Of a stretch of 64,000 bases of DNA, positions 11,297 to 24,900 are shown piece after piece (position 1 is the first letter of the stretch; every line of letters begins with the position of its first letter). A model generated the notes under the pieces. That model did no database searches. It saw only the letters and a program-made list of their open reading frames with translations, and was not told the origin of the DNA. Origin of the DNA: Ischnura elegans (Eukaryota > Arthropoda > Insecta > Odonata > Coenagrionidae); contig NC_060254.1 in the NCBI RefSeq assembly GCF_921293095.1, positions 62,914,069 through 62,978,068 on the forward strand, written 5' to 3'. The position numbers were made by a program, and so were the translations under genes.

Positions 11297-12972
11297 CATA
11301 TGTGTGGCAACTATTTCATTGCGCTTGTTTGTGTTAAATAATGCATTTTTTTATTTTACCTTATCGACAATTCATAGTCGACTTATTGGAACCATAATTA
11401 AGAGTCAAGGCACATGGGGTGGTAGTTCCTGACACTCATCGTCAAAACATTTTTTCTGTGGAAAACTGCCCATCCACGATCCGTGATTACTTAACTTTGC
11501 TTCCAGTGGGGATGCTCTGCGCAAGATTTAATTTCAGGTTGACTGGTCTGCAGAGTGCTAAAGGTTGAAGAAACTGCCTTAAATTTAAACGTGGCTAACT
11601 GTTGACTAATTCCTTTTCATTTAAATGAAATCATTATTTTTAGAAAAAATTAATATATTTTCAATCTGGAAGGTATGCGTTATTACGTGTGATACATTTT
11701 ACCCTTATGATTTATATGAAATCGAACCGAAGCATATGTTGCTTCATTCACCATTTTGGTAAATTCCCAGCTCGCACTAGATATGAGTACCATTATATTT
11801 CGTCTAATAAAGGAGTCCGCAAACCGCGACGCGCAGGGGTCGTGTGGGTCCTCGTTGCAATTTTGTGGTGGCTGTGCGTTTAATATTTTTTGTAGCATGT
11901 TAAATTCGTAAAAAAGACTCGTAAAAAATGAATTAATTGCGTCCTTATGAGCCGTGCAATTTTAATAAGTACTCCGCGAGGATAAAAAGATTGCCGGACC
12001 CTGGTCCAAGACATAAGACACTTGCTTTTTGCGTGGAAAATTTAACCATTAAATGTATACATTCCGAGGAAAAAGTCGACTTAAGGATAGACTTGGAGGT
12101 GTGACTAATCCAAAAGGGATCTTATACATATATAAAATGAATAGATATTAAACTTACTTGATATTGTGATAAACTTATTGATACTCTTGTTCTCAATTGC
12201 CATCGCTTACCTATGTCGCAGTGAATTTTAAGTAAGAAGAATGAACAAAACTGGCAGGCATTTTGTTTTACGAAATCAACACCGCGGGATAACCATCATG
12301 AAACCTCTACGGAGTCACCCGCAAGTGGGCACAAGGTGTGACGATTCATTTTAGGAAAAATGATTGGCCTTAGTCTAATATCGAAGCGAATCCCTCAGAT
12401 TTTTGCCGGATTTCCCAAACAAAGAAGCATATTCTTCCTCTGCGGATTTTTGGTGGTTTCAGAGTACTACGTGGTGTGGTTCCAGATATGTAATGCCACA
12501 AGGCAGCTTAATTGTGTGTGCCCCTGAGCTAAAACCGAAGTTTGAACACCAGCGTGTTCGCTCTGGACAAATTTCAGGAAAATACCGCGGCAAAGACAGC
12601 GGTGAATCATTGAGGAATCACCCGCAAGTCCATATAAAGGGCGAAAATACCGCAGAGGAAAATACAAGATTCCCCAAATTCATTCTGGCCGCTCGCTGTT
12701 GCAGGGGTGAAAAGCTAGCGCTTACAGACCCCGGCCCAGAAGTGTACCCCCGCGAGCCCGCGCTGGAGTCTCGTTTCCACCGGCCGCTCGTTGTGGTGGT
12801 CCTCAAGCTATTTCATGTGCTCTGCACTACGATGTAGTAATTATAAAAATTTTATGCTTTTGATAATATTCAGAGCATACCTTGCTGGAGTGAAATGTGT
12901 AAATTAAATAAAATCTGACAAAATATTTCAGGAAATTGGATAGTTTGAGGCGTGACTTCGTGAAATTGCTTC
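11297..12972. other. Intergenic, nothing recognised
   Basis: No gene supported. The open stretch 12403-12837 (plus) starts with TTG and its translation has no recognisable domain or plausible splice context. The string CACCCGCAAGT occurs twice (near 12317 and 12618) in otherwise poorly matching DNA and may be a very old duplication. Confidence 0.35.
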
Positions 12973-13207
12973 ATGTTGAATGAAAAAAACCTTATAGATT
13001 TCAAGATATGAAGTGAAACTATTAAAATGTAGTATCACTTCATATCATGTAAAGGATCTCCACAAAATATCTGCTTCTTCCATTCAATTTATAGATTTCA
13101 CATAAGTAATTTTAATATCGACCAGTTTCGTCGATGTGCGACATCGTCTGGTGACCTGACGATGTCACACAACGTTTGAAATCTGCAAGGTTTTTTTCAT
13201 TCAACAT
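12973..13207. repeat. Fold-back repeat with nested dyads
   Basis: Outer arms ATGTTGAATGAAAAAAACCT and its complement end at 12973 and 13207. Inside are a second perfect 12-bp pair, GATATGAAGTGA / TCACTTCATATC, and a dyad GTGCGACATCGTC / GACGATGTCACAC around 13136-13175. On the minus strand the inner hairpin CGATGT..ACATCG is followed directly by ACGAAAC, a layout also seen at 25931-26137. Penelope-like terminal repeats are one possible source, but this is not shown. Confidence 0.5.
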
Positions 13208-14425
13208 CTCAGGTAAATACTTGCGTTAGTCTCCCACGATTTGCTAATTTGGAAAGGCGGCCCGCAGGTACGTGCCGATTTGAATCAGTGGCCCAGCCGG
13301 CAAGGGAATGTTGCCGACACTTGCTATAACCAGTTCAGCCATCAAAGCGTGTTCTCACTCCTGTTTATTTTTAGTAGCTTCCAGTTTGTCTACATTTATC
13401 TACCGATTGGCAGTGTTAAAGTTACTCTTTCCTTTTCACCGTAATGTAATTTGGAAAATTCAAACCACACACGATTCTTAAAACCGATATGTTTCATTTC
13501 CCTAAAATATAATGCGGCTAATTCCACATTATACGTATGTATCTTGATTTTTGCGAAAAACATGCACGATTATTTGTTAAAATGAAAATTGTGGTTAAGC
13601 TGTGTCATTGCTGCGCTGTCTACTGCTACGTGCACCTACTAAGTATGTGCAATGTTTAAACATTTTTCATGTGACCATAGGCCATATCATTGGTGCGATA
13701 AGCTCTCTCAATATGATGTTCTGGTTTCGAATAACCAGTTCCAGTGAATGAACTCTATGTCCCCGTAACCCTATGGTGTGGATGTGTGTTTTTGTACTTT
13801 AACTTAAATTATCATTTTAAAGCATTTTTGCGACTCACTATCCAACTTGCCCTACATTGCAAAATGGCCTTATCACATTGAAAACTTAACGTTAAACGTC
13901 ACTGATATTTTATCTACCGTTGAAAATTTGTTCCCGTTAAACTATGTATTCCAGGTTTCGATAAAGAAAGAAGCGCTCAAAAATTCAAATATCACCTTGT
14001 TGTTACTTGATCTTGAAGGCAAAATTTAGTAATTTGCATTGGCTAAGTTCCGCTATACTATGCGGTCTAATAGACGCCTTGTTTGCCGTGATTTGAAGTC
14101 ATTACTTATTTTATTTTGGAAAATGTCCATGCTCTGAGAATTATTCCAAAAATACCATAGAGGTGGTAACTCATTAGTTATCCCCTAAAATCCACTGACA
14201 TAAATGATAAATGTTTTCGTTCATCTCTTTCTTTTCGGTCATAAAACTTGACACGCCGTACGCACCTGAACGAAGTCGTCGTTTATGAGTCGTAAATTTT
14301 TTCCATTTTGATATTGAATATTCTTGTTTTAAATTGTACCCTATATTCCATTATTTTCAAAATTCAATTAGCCAAGATATTTTTAGTCCTCTTTTGCCTA
14401 GTCAAAATAAATGTAAAGGTATAAT

Positions 14426-14584
14426 GATAATATCTTACAAGCTGTATAATTCTTCGTCTCGGGCGTGACTTTATGGAATCGACTTAACACAATCAAATGT
14501 AAAAGACATTGTGAGGAATGTCTGGGAAAATGGATGTTTTTTACATTTCATTATATTACAAACTTAAGCTTGTAAGATATTATC
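14426..14584. repeat. Inverted repeat, perfect 18-bp arms
   Basis: GATAATATCTTACAAGCT at 14426-14443 and its exact complement at 14567-14584 enclose 123 bp without an ORF. It could be a tiny MITE, but there is no clear target duplication. Confidence 0.5.
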
Positions 14585-14899
14585 ACCACTGACGCAGCGT
14601 CTTGACCATGCGTATCGACTTTTAAGGAGGAAGGTGTGCCTCCTCCAATTTATAATTAAGGTTTGACCCTAACCGTATCGATTTTAGATTTTAGGAAATT
14701 TGCCAAATTTTGTCGAAAATATGTGCACAGAGTAAAAGTCGGCCATTCCAAAATACAAGGTCGTTTAAAAAAATTAAAGGCGATGAGTTTTAAGGTAACA
14801 AGATAGAGGATGTAAGTAAAATCCGGGGGTTACATCGCGACTGAACTAAAAAGCAGCTCTCGGATATTTAGTTAAAAAATATTTTTCCTTAAATTTCGA

Positions 14900-15070
14900 C
14901 GGCCTCGGTGGCGGCGGGGTAAAGTCCTTGCCTGCCAAAGCGAAGGTCGCGGGTTCGATTTCCGCCAGGGAAGGTTACTCTTATCGAAGGTAATGGTTAT
15001 TTGCGATAATTCATCGGAGGCGAAGGTGAATAACATAGGTTTACTCACACAGCACCCATTATTCCAAAAT
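14900..15070 (+). repeat. tRNA-derived SINE
   Basis: A tRNA-like head carries an A-box-like region (GGTGGCGGCGGGGTAAAGTC) and a B box GGTTCGATTTC at 14952-14962, followed by a non-tRNA tail. The 5' end (GGCCTCG) has no partner to form an acceptor stem, so this is not a tRNA gene. The head resembles that of the minus-strand SINE near 31790-31861. The 3' limit is approximate. Confidence 0.6.
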
Positions 15071-16951
15071 AAGTTTTAGTACTCATAATGTGCTGCTTCA
15101 ATGCTCATATTTTTTGATCTTACGCTTTTTAAATCTTAATAAGGTGGCAGTGGTGTCATTTTCATGTATAGGTGATTTTAATATACTTCAATTGCAACTT
15201 TAATTAGCTAGTAACCCAAGAAGTAGTATGGTGACGTTCCCATATCCTTTTCTTTTATCATGATTCTTAAGGTTGATCGAATCTTACTTCTGTCAGTTTT
15301 TTATCATCACCACGTAGTACAACTTTTACTGTGCGTAGAGAACCAGTGCAAAAATTCTCGTTTTCAAATGGTATTCCCAGAAAATGTAGCTGGGAAAGAG
15401 CGTTTTTTTCTTAATCGTCGGTCAACGTCAGGAGTCCTAATAGGACAAAACTGAGTAATGGAATGACATGAAAATGTTTTTTTTTTAATTTCTCGGTGGT
15501 GAATCCTTAAGGATATGGAAATTATCATAGTAATGAAATTGATGTATGGCGAAAAGAAAACAAATATTTTGGGTCTAACGGGCTATGTAGTGGGCTGACG
15601 GACATGAACCAGTGGTCCATTGGACCACCCATGTCGCCCTAAAAAGAGGGGTGCGGTGATTGGACTTTAGACCCCAGAGGACATGGGAAATTTAGAGGTT
15701 GACCTTTTGGTGCTTGCATGGTGGCGATTACCAGTAAGTGGTGATGCCTAAAGGAGCTTGACCTGTCAATTTCTGGAATTCTCGTATATTCCTCGATGAT
15801 TGAATGGGAATCGAGCTTCCTCCAGTGATTTGAAAATAAATATAATCGGAAAGAAGGTTGGACACTTACATCTGTACATATTATCCGGGACTAATGGCAG
15901 TGGAGACATAATTCTACAGTGGTTCCGATGATTTTAGATAAAGTATTAATCATCAGATACGCAATATGGAAAAATAAAACATGTCATTTCTTGTGAAATG
16001 GATTGCCTCTTCATGTGTCAGCATGCCATTGAAGCGCGGCAGACAATATTAGCGTCGACATAGAAATCACAGATAAGAAAAAATGAAGATGAAAAGAAAA
16101 AAAGATGAAAATAAAACAGCGGAAACTTTAAATCTATCGTGCTCCTTAATCACCGATACCTTATAAAAAGGGGAAGTACCAGTGGACTTTGAAATGATGG
16201 TTATCATCCTCATCCTTAAGGGGATTAAAGCGTCGGAACAAATGCATCATATCTCAACGATCCGACTAACTATTTATTCTTACGGATACATCGAATGTGG
16301 AATTCATTTTTAGATAGGTAGAATGCAGAGGATAGAGAATTCGAACCATGAATATCTTGTACTTAAAATATTTGCTTCTTACGAGTAAAATACCTGATGT
16401 TAACTGAACTCAATGGTAACGAGGAAGGTGTTTGAGATATGAGCTTGAATTATAACAAAGAAAATTAATGAAAACCCTCGAAACCACAAACAGAAATCAG
16501 AAAATAAGACTCATGTTGTTCTCTTCATTTTTCATTAACTCTATCTTGCTGAACGGGAAATAGCCAATGGACTAACGACTTTTACAGTTGGAAGACCATA
16601 TTCAATTAAGTTTGGAAGAATAACAAAAATTTTATTTCTACACTCGAATCTTTTCTCTATACTATAGGTTATGGGGTTTAGGTTTGCTTAGATGCCAGAC
16701 TATTGGCTTCACCTAGTAAGATTCCGAGTCCAAATCTTTTAATTTTGTTTTTTTTTCCGGGCGGTAGAGAACTTTTCTCTTGGCAATTTTCTAGAGGAAC
16801 CCTGATCCTCTTCAAATGCCACGTAGTTAGCTTTTCCAGTCCAATACTGACCTTAATCTTGATCTCTGTGGCACCTTTCAAAAACACGAGGTGAACGTAC
16901 ACGCCTAATATGACGTAGTTTCTGTCCATGCTTCCTTACCTTCCTTCTCTT
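15071..16951. other. Intergenic, nothing recognised
   Basis: AT-rich spacer without a supportable gene. The open stretches on both strands near 16680-16930 overlap one another and show no domain. Confidence 0.35.
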
Positions 16952-17618
16952 AATAGGGTGGTTTCCTATTATATTTTTATTGCCTAAATCGAAAGATTAT
17001 TACTCCTGGAGTACGCATTTCACGCTTTTAGACTTTGAGATGACGATATCTATTTTTCGCGATTAAATGAAAAGTGAAAATTTTCAAGCGCGCGAAAACG
17101 CAACGGCTAAGTATGAATGTCGGGAAAAGCCCGTGTGACGTCAGCCTGGTTCCCGCTGTCGCCGTGTGAGGTGACCTTGGGGTGACGATATTGTGCGCCG
17201 CTGCGATGCTGGCTGCAAGCAGGTAGCAGAGTACCTTGCTGGCAGGTAGCGCTTGGCTTAAATAAGGATTATTATTCCCCTATCAAACGAAGGAAACTTG
17301 CCGAACTTAGGTATTTTTAATGTGTGATTATTAAGAGATTTTTCCCTGAGCTCTGTGCCTCATGCATGCATTAGTAATCTCAGACGATGTAAAACTCCTA
17401 TCTACTCGTATAGAAACTAGGTCCCTGTGTTGTCACGTGGAGTGGCATCGCATGGGCGCCACTCTGGCCTTTTTCAAATGCAGTTTAAATTGACCATTGC
17501 CATTCGTATAAACTGGGAATTATAAAACCAAATAATTTGTATATTATGAATACACTAATGGTGGGTAACGAATCGTAATCAGTCTTTCGTTTTCTTTGAT
17601 GAAGGAAACTACCCTATT
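16952..17618 (+). mobile_element. MITE family A, copy 3
   Basis: Same orientation as the 7079 copy and full length: left end AATAGGGTGGTTTCCT, right end AGGAAACTACCCTATT. The CRE part of the CRE/E-box motif is mutated (TTGTCACGTGG). It lies about 1 kb upstream of the eIF3j promoter. Confidence 0.85.
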
Positions 17619-18157
17619 GTACAATTGATGACCGCTGTTGGACACCTCGTCCAAATATCTATACGACCATTATTTTGTTACGCAGTTATGCAGGAGATCG
17701 TCACCGCCTCTGACCTAAGATAAATTCATGGCACTCACCAACTAGTTGTATGAATATATTCCATAAAATTTTTAAAATAGCAACGTCAATATTACACACT
17801 TTCTTTCTAAAATTTCACGAGCGTCTTATTTTTCTATTTCCACGAGTTAACCCCGCACTTTCAGAAATGCTTATGAGGAATTATTTCAAAAACTATTTTA
17901 TCAATGGCTTAGTGGTGGTAAATGCAGTCAATCGCAAACAAAATTTTCCAAAATACTTTCATATTATTCCAATGCTCTTCGTAATCTGAAAGATATTGAT
18001 TAAAATAAAGACCACACGTCAATTTAAAACTGATGAGATGGAAAAAAGCGTGAAAACTATTACTATGACCGAACAAGTAACTTATGGGTTACACTATAAA
18101 CGGAAATGCTGAAACACATAGGTGTTAACCATAGTTGTGGATCATTAACATTTTGCA

Positions 18158-18230
18158 GGGACCTGGAAAATTCATGCAATCTTCATGTTAATTCTGCATC
18201 AATTCGCTTAAATAAAAATTAATACTGCAT
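18158..18230 (+). repeat. Dispersed repeat fragment, related to 21990-22050
   Basis: The segment ending GCTTAAATAAAAATTAAT.CTGC resembles 21990-22050, which has the same 18-base core and a similar TCTTYATGT..TTCTG lead-in. One copy is upstream of eIF3j and the other in its intron 4. The class is unknown and the alignment is short. Confidence 0.35.
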
Positions 18231-18599
18231 CTGAAATTCAAAAAATGACAAAAGTGTCAAGTCCATTTACAATGTCCACTTAGGATATAATCACTAATTC
18301 GCTTAAAAAGTGCGTTTATGACGAAATAATATATCTACCTAGTAATGTGGTCATGGTAATGATAGACTATCGAGGGCAATAAGCGTAGTAAATTATTAAG
18401 TTGAGCAAGGAGTAACTTGTATTGGTGCATTGGTCAATTGAACGATTTACTCAATCAAGAACAATTTCACTTTGGAACAAAGATCTTAGGATATCAATGA
18501 GATCGTAGGGAATAAAATAGCAGGATTTATTTATTTATAGCAGCAGTCTATCATTATTATACTCGGGTAATTTATTCCTTCAATTATTTTTTTGTGAGA

Positions 18600-18949
18600 A
18601 CAATCATATTTTAGTGTGATATCGATTACTCATTTCAAAAGTCGCGGTTGATTTGCGCTCTTTCTAAGCACAAAAATCGAATCGCGAAAGCGCTCACCAC
18701 GCTACAAATGGCGACCTCTTGAGTTAGCCAATGAAAATGCATATCAAGTGAGAGTTAAGAATGTCCTCCGCGTTTCGTATATCCATGTGCTACCATTCTA
18801 AAACATATTGTGGTGGTTTTAAGTCTATATTAAGTCGACCCTGATCTTATGTTTAGTCTAATTTAATCAAGGAATTTCAGGGAGTTGTTATTTCTATCTT
18901 TTATCGTATCTATATCTGAAAATTAAGAATTATCAATAGCTGGTCCAAC
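18600..18949 (+). promoter_or_regulatory. eIF3j promoter and 5'UTR region
   Basis: A locally CpG-richer block (18640-18720) precedes the eIF3j start. It contains TACAAATGGCGACC at 18704-18717, which matches the YY1-type ATGGCG motif common near starts of translation-machinery genes, and CCAAT at 18728-18732. No TATA box is obvious. If transcription starts before 18708, the ATGGCG would open a four-codon upstream ORF (18708-18722). The true ATG at 18950 has a good insect context (CCAACATGG). Confidence 0.35.
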
Positions 18950-21900
18950 ATGGATGATGAGTGGGGTACGAGTTTCATAGCATATTGTCATTAATTTTTG
19001 CTTCGTTTTTTGCGAGATCATCTGTGGAACCGTTAATTTCTGTTGTAGATAGAGACAATTTCGACCCGGAGCCCAAGGTACCTTCTGCTGTCGATAAATG
19101 GGAAGGAGAAGACGAAGATGATGATGTGAAAGTAAGTTTGCTAATTAATCGTTACATACTATCCACGTTCTCTTTTATGGTGCAAAGCCTCCTCAGTTTT
19201 GATGTAAATCATTTTTATGTGTCACCCGTGTTTAGGATAATTGGGAAGATGACGAGGAAGAGAAGGAAGAAAAGAAAGATGTTGAAAAGCAGGAGGACGA
19301 TGTTACTTCAAAGGCAGTTCAGGTGAAGAAATCCAAGAAAACCTTGAGCGAAAAAATCGAAGAGAAAGAGGTAAATTAAAGTAATTTTTAATTCGGTTGG
19401 GCTGTTAAGGAACTATCCAAAATTAGATGAATTAGTGTGGAGTTGAGACCAGCATATGCTCATGACGTGTGGTGTTCATCAAGTAGTCTCGTCCATATAT
19501 ATGAGATATATGGTCAAATTTCCTCGTTTATTTATTTTCTATGAATTTATAGATTTGAAAATTATATTTTATGTTGATAAGAGTGTCAATGTTGCCTGAT
19601 TACTGAACAAGATTCATTTGTCAATATATTTTCAAAGCAGGGATTAATATAATTTCGGTCTATTTGAAAGTACTATTGTTTTACTTATCTTTCTCTTTAG
19701 CTTGTTGATATCATCCAGTTCTGTCGATCCAAAAAAGTGCATGATTTAAGCTGTCGGTGATTCTCTGTGTTAATCTTCAACCACGGTTGCAATGGTTGCA
19801 CTTATTTTATGTTCATGATTCGATAGCATATGGAACCCACATGAAAGCATGCTGAAGGAAACGTTATTAAAACTAATTTGATAATTACGTTTATTTTTGA
19901 TGAAACCTTATTCCCTTGGTTTGTTCATTGTGAATTTTATTGTTTGAAGAAATCCTGGCAGTACAGAAACTGTCCTGCACTTGGTCTCTCTACATGGTGT
20001 GAATCGTGTTGTGTTGTTTTCGACAACATGTAACCAGCGACTAAGTTCATTGAAATTACTTATTTTTTTAATCATCAGAGGTTGGCCAAGGAAGAACTGG
20101 CAAAAAAAATGCAGGCGAAAAAGAATCGAGTGCTTGACGATGATGATGACGAGGAAGTGAAAAAAGAGCTAACACCGGAGGAACGGCAAGCGGAGAAACT
20201 TCGCCGTCAAAAGCTGCAGGAAGAAGCCGATTTAAAATTAGCTTTGGAGACATTTGGTATGATGTGTTCTGATATTAGTGGCACTTCAAATGTGTCCAGT
20301 TAGTGTTTTCGACCCATCATTTTGTTGTGATTCTAATTCTTCGCTGAAGTGTCAATTTTTTAAATTGTATGTAATTAATGCATGCTAATGTCATGGTGAC
20401 TCATATATAGCTATATAGCCGAGGTAATTTTACTGTGCAAAAGCATTTTGTTTCTTTTTAATGCCAGTTTTTTGTGCATTTATTACAATTATTCCTAATG
20501 TCTGATGAAAATTTAGGGGATTGGGTGATCACTTGTATTACAAGACAAACAAGGGAGTTAGTAGGGTAAGGGACTTACCCCTGTGGGTGGTGGTGATTAG
20601 AGCTCTTTCCTGTAAAGTATTGGGTAAATTGCTTCAAACACTATCATTTTTAGCGGTTTGAGACTTAAAACTGATGTAGCAACCATGGATAACTTTGGCA
20701 TATTGTTGCAAACTCTTTGTCAGCTGGAAAATTAGCCCCTCTCTTCCCTCGTTAAGTCTTAATTTGAGGGTGTCCTCTGCTCAGACATCAATACTTTAAC
20801 TGTAATGATGGCTCTGATTGAGTTTTGTGGATTTACTATGATACCGTTTTTGCCGAGTCCTTCACCCAGTGCTTCATTTTTCTGCAGTTTTTTTAATAGC
20901 ATTCAAGCTAACTGGATTCGAATGTAATCTCTTATCATTAGTGTTCTGTCAGTGAGAGAGAGAAGGAATGTCCTTATTACCTCTTATTTGTGATTTCTAT
21001 AAATTCAGACTTCAGATGTGTATTCAAGTCGAGACATTTCTGAGAAGTGTGCCCAGTATAATGCCAAAAGGTATGAGTTGGTTAACATTAATACCATCAA
21101 GGTTATTTTTTAAAACTAGGACCTATACATTTAACGATATTTTGGTTTCTCCATCAGTGTGCAATTGTGCATTGGTTTGACAACAGTTTTGATATCCATT
21201 TTGTTATTTTTTGTGGTCAGAAGACAAAGACAATTGAAATTATTAAGTTCAGCTTTGGTACAGATTCTACTACTTTGGCTACTATTGGCATTTGTGGAAA
21301 TGCATATTACTCTCGCGTGTGTAACTTAAGTTTCTATTGACATTGTTTGCTTTTCAAATCTCTTGTAACTTCCATTATATATTTGGAGTACTGGTAACTT
21401 TCCTTTACATCTAAGATGAGGGAAGTGGTTGAGGCTTTAGAAAGGGAACATTTGAAATAGAGACAATAGCTTCCTCTTCAGCAGTTTGTGGGAGATTGTA
21501 CTCTATTCTGATTCCATTGTATTCTTCAGTGATGCACCTGGACCACCAGATCCACTTAGGGACACGGAATTTTGTTTGAAATAACTTTAATATAAAGGCA
21601 ATGGGAGCATAATTATAAAATCTTGTTATTCTATGCCAATGCATTCAATTGCAGAACTCAGAATATCCGATCACTTTAATATCTCACTTAAAAACCTTCA
21701 TAAGGATCCCCTGCGAATATAGTACCAGTGGCAGCTCCTAGTATCCTTGTCATAAACTTGTAGACTTGTATTTATAAACCTAATAAATCCAAAAGGCTTT
21801 CACTATATTTGATGTAGTAAAGGCAGTTCCTGAGTTAATGTAATTGTTGCATTCTAACTGGTGCTAGGTTAGTAATAATTTACTTATGTCAAAAATTCAT

Positions 21901-24900
21901 GAAAAACCAATTCTGTGCTCTGAACATATTGATTGATAAGGAGAAATGAGAGGTAAACTTTTGGCAAAGTTTAATTCAGGTCCCTGCAAAATAATGAAAT
22001 CTTTATGTACCTTCTGAATTAATTTGCTTAAATAAAAATTAATAATGCCTAATAGTTGCATCTCTTAGATTTATCTACCCCAAAATGACCGGTTGCATGC
22101 ATGAAAAATATGTTGTGGCAAGTGGTGCCACCAATCAACTGATTAACCTGATTTATAGTATATTTCTGTGATCAGTGTTGGCAATCATATAGTTAAACTC
22201 TGTGTCAGATCAATGGCTATTAGATATTTTCTCTGCCAGTAAAAAAATTATTTTTTTATCTAAAATCGAAAATCTCTTTGCCACTTAGGTAAGTATAGAT
22301 TAACAATAGCTACGTCTTCAGTAACTTAGGGACTGCCTGTATTGATCATAGTGTTTGCTCAGTCTTTGTACTGAATACTTTTTTGGAGCAAATTTTATTC
22401 AAAGCAAGTTCTATTGACGTAAAAATGATCCTCTCTCTATGCACATAGATGATGCCATCTGTAACTTAGCCAACAGATACCTAAAAAAGTGAAATTACTA
22501 AGAAAACCATCAACAATAGTAATTTTTATGTGCTTAAAATATTATTTTCACGAATGAATGTGTTCTCAAAGTATTTCTGCCTCCTGAGTTTGAAAATGAT
22601 GTTCATTACATTGTATCACCCATAGTTTTTGCACAAATAGTATACTTTGCCAATATAGGTGTCATATGTATAGGTACATTGTACCTACATGGGAAACGAT
22701 TCTTGAGTAGATTAATATTTGAAAACAGGAAATATAGTACAGAGCATCTACCTACATCTTTCATCCTGTAGTTTCTTATGAATAGCCCCAGCTTTTCCCC
22801 TTATAGGCATCTGTGTGCTATATGTGAAGTATCCAGCAGTAGTCACCTATCATCTGAGCATCCCAAATTGTCCAATATTGTTTTTGCATTTCTTTGTTAT
22901 TCTGATGGAACTTATGAACCTGTTCTGCATTTAGAGCACCCATTTTTGGAACTACGGAGTCCAGGCATGACTTCTAACTCATTGAGAATCACAGGATTTA
23001 CAGTTATGATGGCATTTTCTCAATTATGATGCTATGCTAGGGAGTTAAATTGATTTTTTGTCCTCTGGACTAATGACAAACCTTCTAGGCCACTGATTTG
23101 CCTCTCAATGTTTGTCAGAAACCTGGCTGCCTCCATAACATACGAAGGAGAATAACATCTCATGATTAAGCTCCTAGATGCATGCCCAACAATTCAAAAT
23201 GAAATCGCACTATTTGTGATCGAAATAACGAAGAATCTTGTTTGTTTCGTGACGTTTCCTTTGTGTGCAGAGAATGACTTACAGGTATTGATGCATGTAT
23301 ACCATCATGGTGCATTAGCACTGCCTTCAAGATTCTTTTAGATTGCACAACAATCTCCAGTCACCGAGCAAGTGCAGAGTAGATGACCCTTCAAACCTTT
23401 TACATCACTGCAGTGCACTTAGGAATCCTTCAGAGGAAAATATCCTGTAGATATCAAGTCCCTTTTTTTTGTAAAATGTAACCTACACACTGAGTGTGAG
23501 CAAATGTCTTTGACTAGTTCTTAAATTGAAGTGTTCTGCTTCTCCGTGAGTCAGTCCCTGGTCACGAACAAAATCATTAAGATAAGGTGAACAGAAGAAG
23601 TGTTTACGTAAGTGCCTACTTCAAACTCAATGTCATCTGCATCCTGTATGATATTTCTGCCATAATAGGGATGCTAAATCTTAATGACTTCTTTCCTTCT
23701 ACTGACTGTTGGAAATCTTATATGCACATACCCGAAAATACTGCCTATAATGTCTAATTTCACACTGAATTAGGCACGATAGACCTATTTGACAAAGTTA
23801 ATAACATTTCTTCAGTTTTTTTTGACCAAGAGTTCACCAAAAATGTAACAATACCTTTGAAGAGTTATAGGATAGGTTTTGATGTAATTGCATTTCATTT
23901 ACATCATTTGCAAAAACTGTGAAAGCCTTGAATATCATTTTCGTATTCAGGAGGTAAAAATAAATGAAGAACATCTCCATTTCAAAAATTGACCTTGCAA
24001 TTTGTTACACTGTAATTATTGTTTGCTTTATGGAGTTTTGGTCCAGGAATAAGAGTTAATTTGGACAATGTTTTCTGATATTTATTTTTCATCATTGCAA
24101 ACAATTTAAAAAACAAAAGCATGGAATAATATAATTGCAAAGTGGTGCTGCAGTAAATTTTAGGGTGGATGATACCAAGAATAATGAAAAAAAGTATAAT
24201 TTACTGTGCTAAAAATCAGATAATGAAAAAGTATACCAACTCTATAAGGCAAACAAAAATGATTGAAAACATTATGATGCTCGCGAAGTTTTACCTGCTT
24301 AGCTACAGAATTTATTGGTATGCTGTTCACATTATGAACCTCAATTTCAGCAACCATGCTTCATGGTTTTTAAGTACAAAACTGTAATTTTCCTCCTCAA
24401 ATTTCCTATTAGGATCTGTTAGTATTTATCTGGAGTTCTCATATTTTTATATGCTTGGAACATTATATTTTGTGAAATAGCTGGCCCACCTCAGCTGCAC
24501 TCAACTCTTAGAGATGTGCAGTGTTGTAAACTTTCCCTTTTCCATTATTTTGGGAGGGGTGCTGCCCCAATTACCTGAATCAACTTGCAGTGTAACTGGT
24601 AACACTGGTTACTATTTCATCCAAAAATTATTTAATAACTTACCCTTGTGCTGCTGGAAGTATTATATCCACGCGGCTACTGGTGACAACAGAAAAAATG
24701 TACAAGAACATATGACCCTCTCTTCTGAAATACTCTCCCGTGCCCCTCTTATGTTTACGGCCCAAACTCTATGAATGGGACAATTGGTGTGCGGCCCTTC
24801 TTGCCCAGACAATCCGTCTCTCACTTGTTTAGAGGTCGCATTCTACATCCTTGATGACCTAGCTGGTCCTTCCACAATCTTCTCAATGCAAACTGGAAAC

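Noticed and set aside
12403-12837. A 144-codon open stretch on the plus strand
   Set aside because: TTG start, no recognisable domain, antisense frames equally open, and no flanking exon signals.
14900-14970. Possible tRNA gene
   Set aside because: The B box is good but no acceptor-stem pairing exists between the ends, and a non-tRNA tail follows; it is a SINE head.
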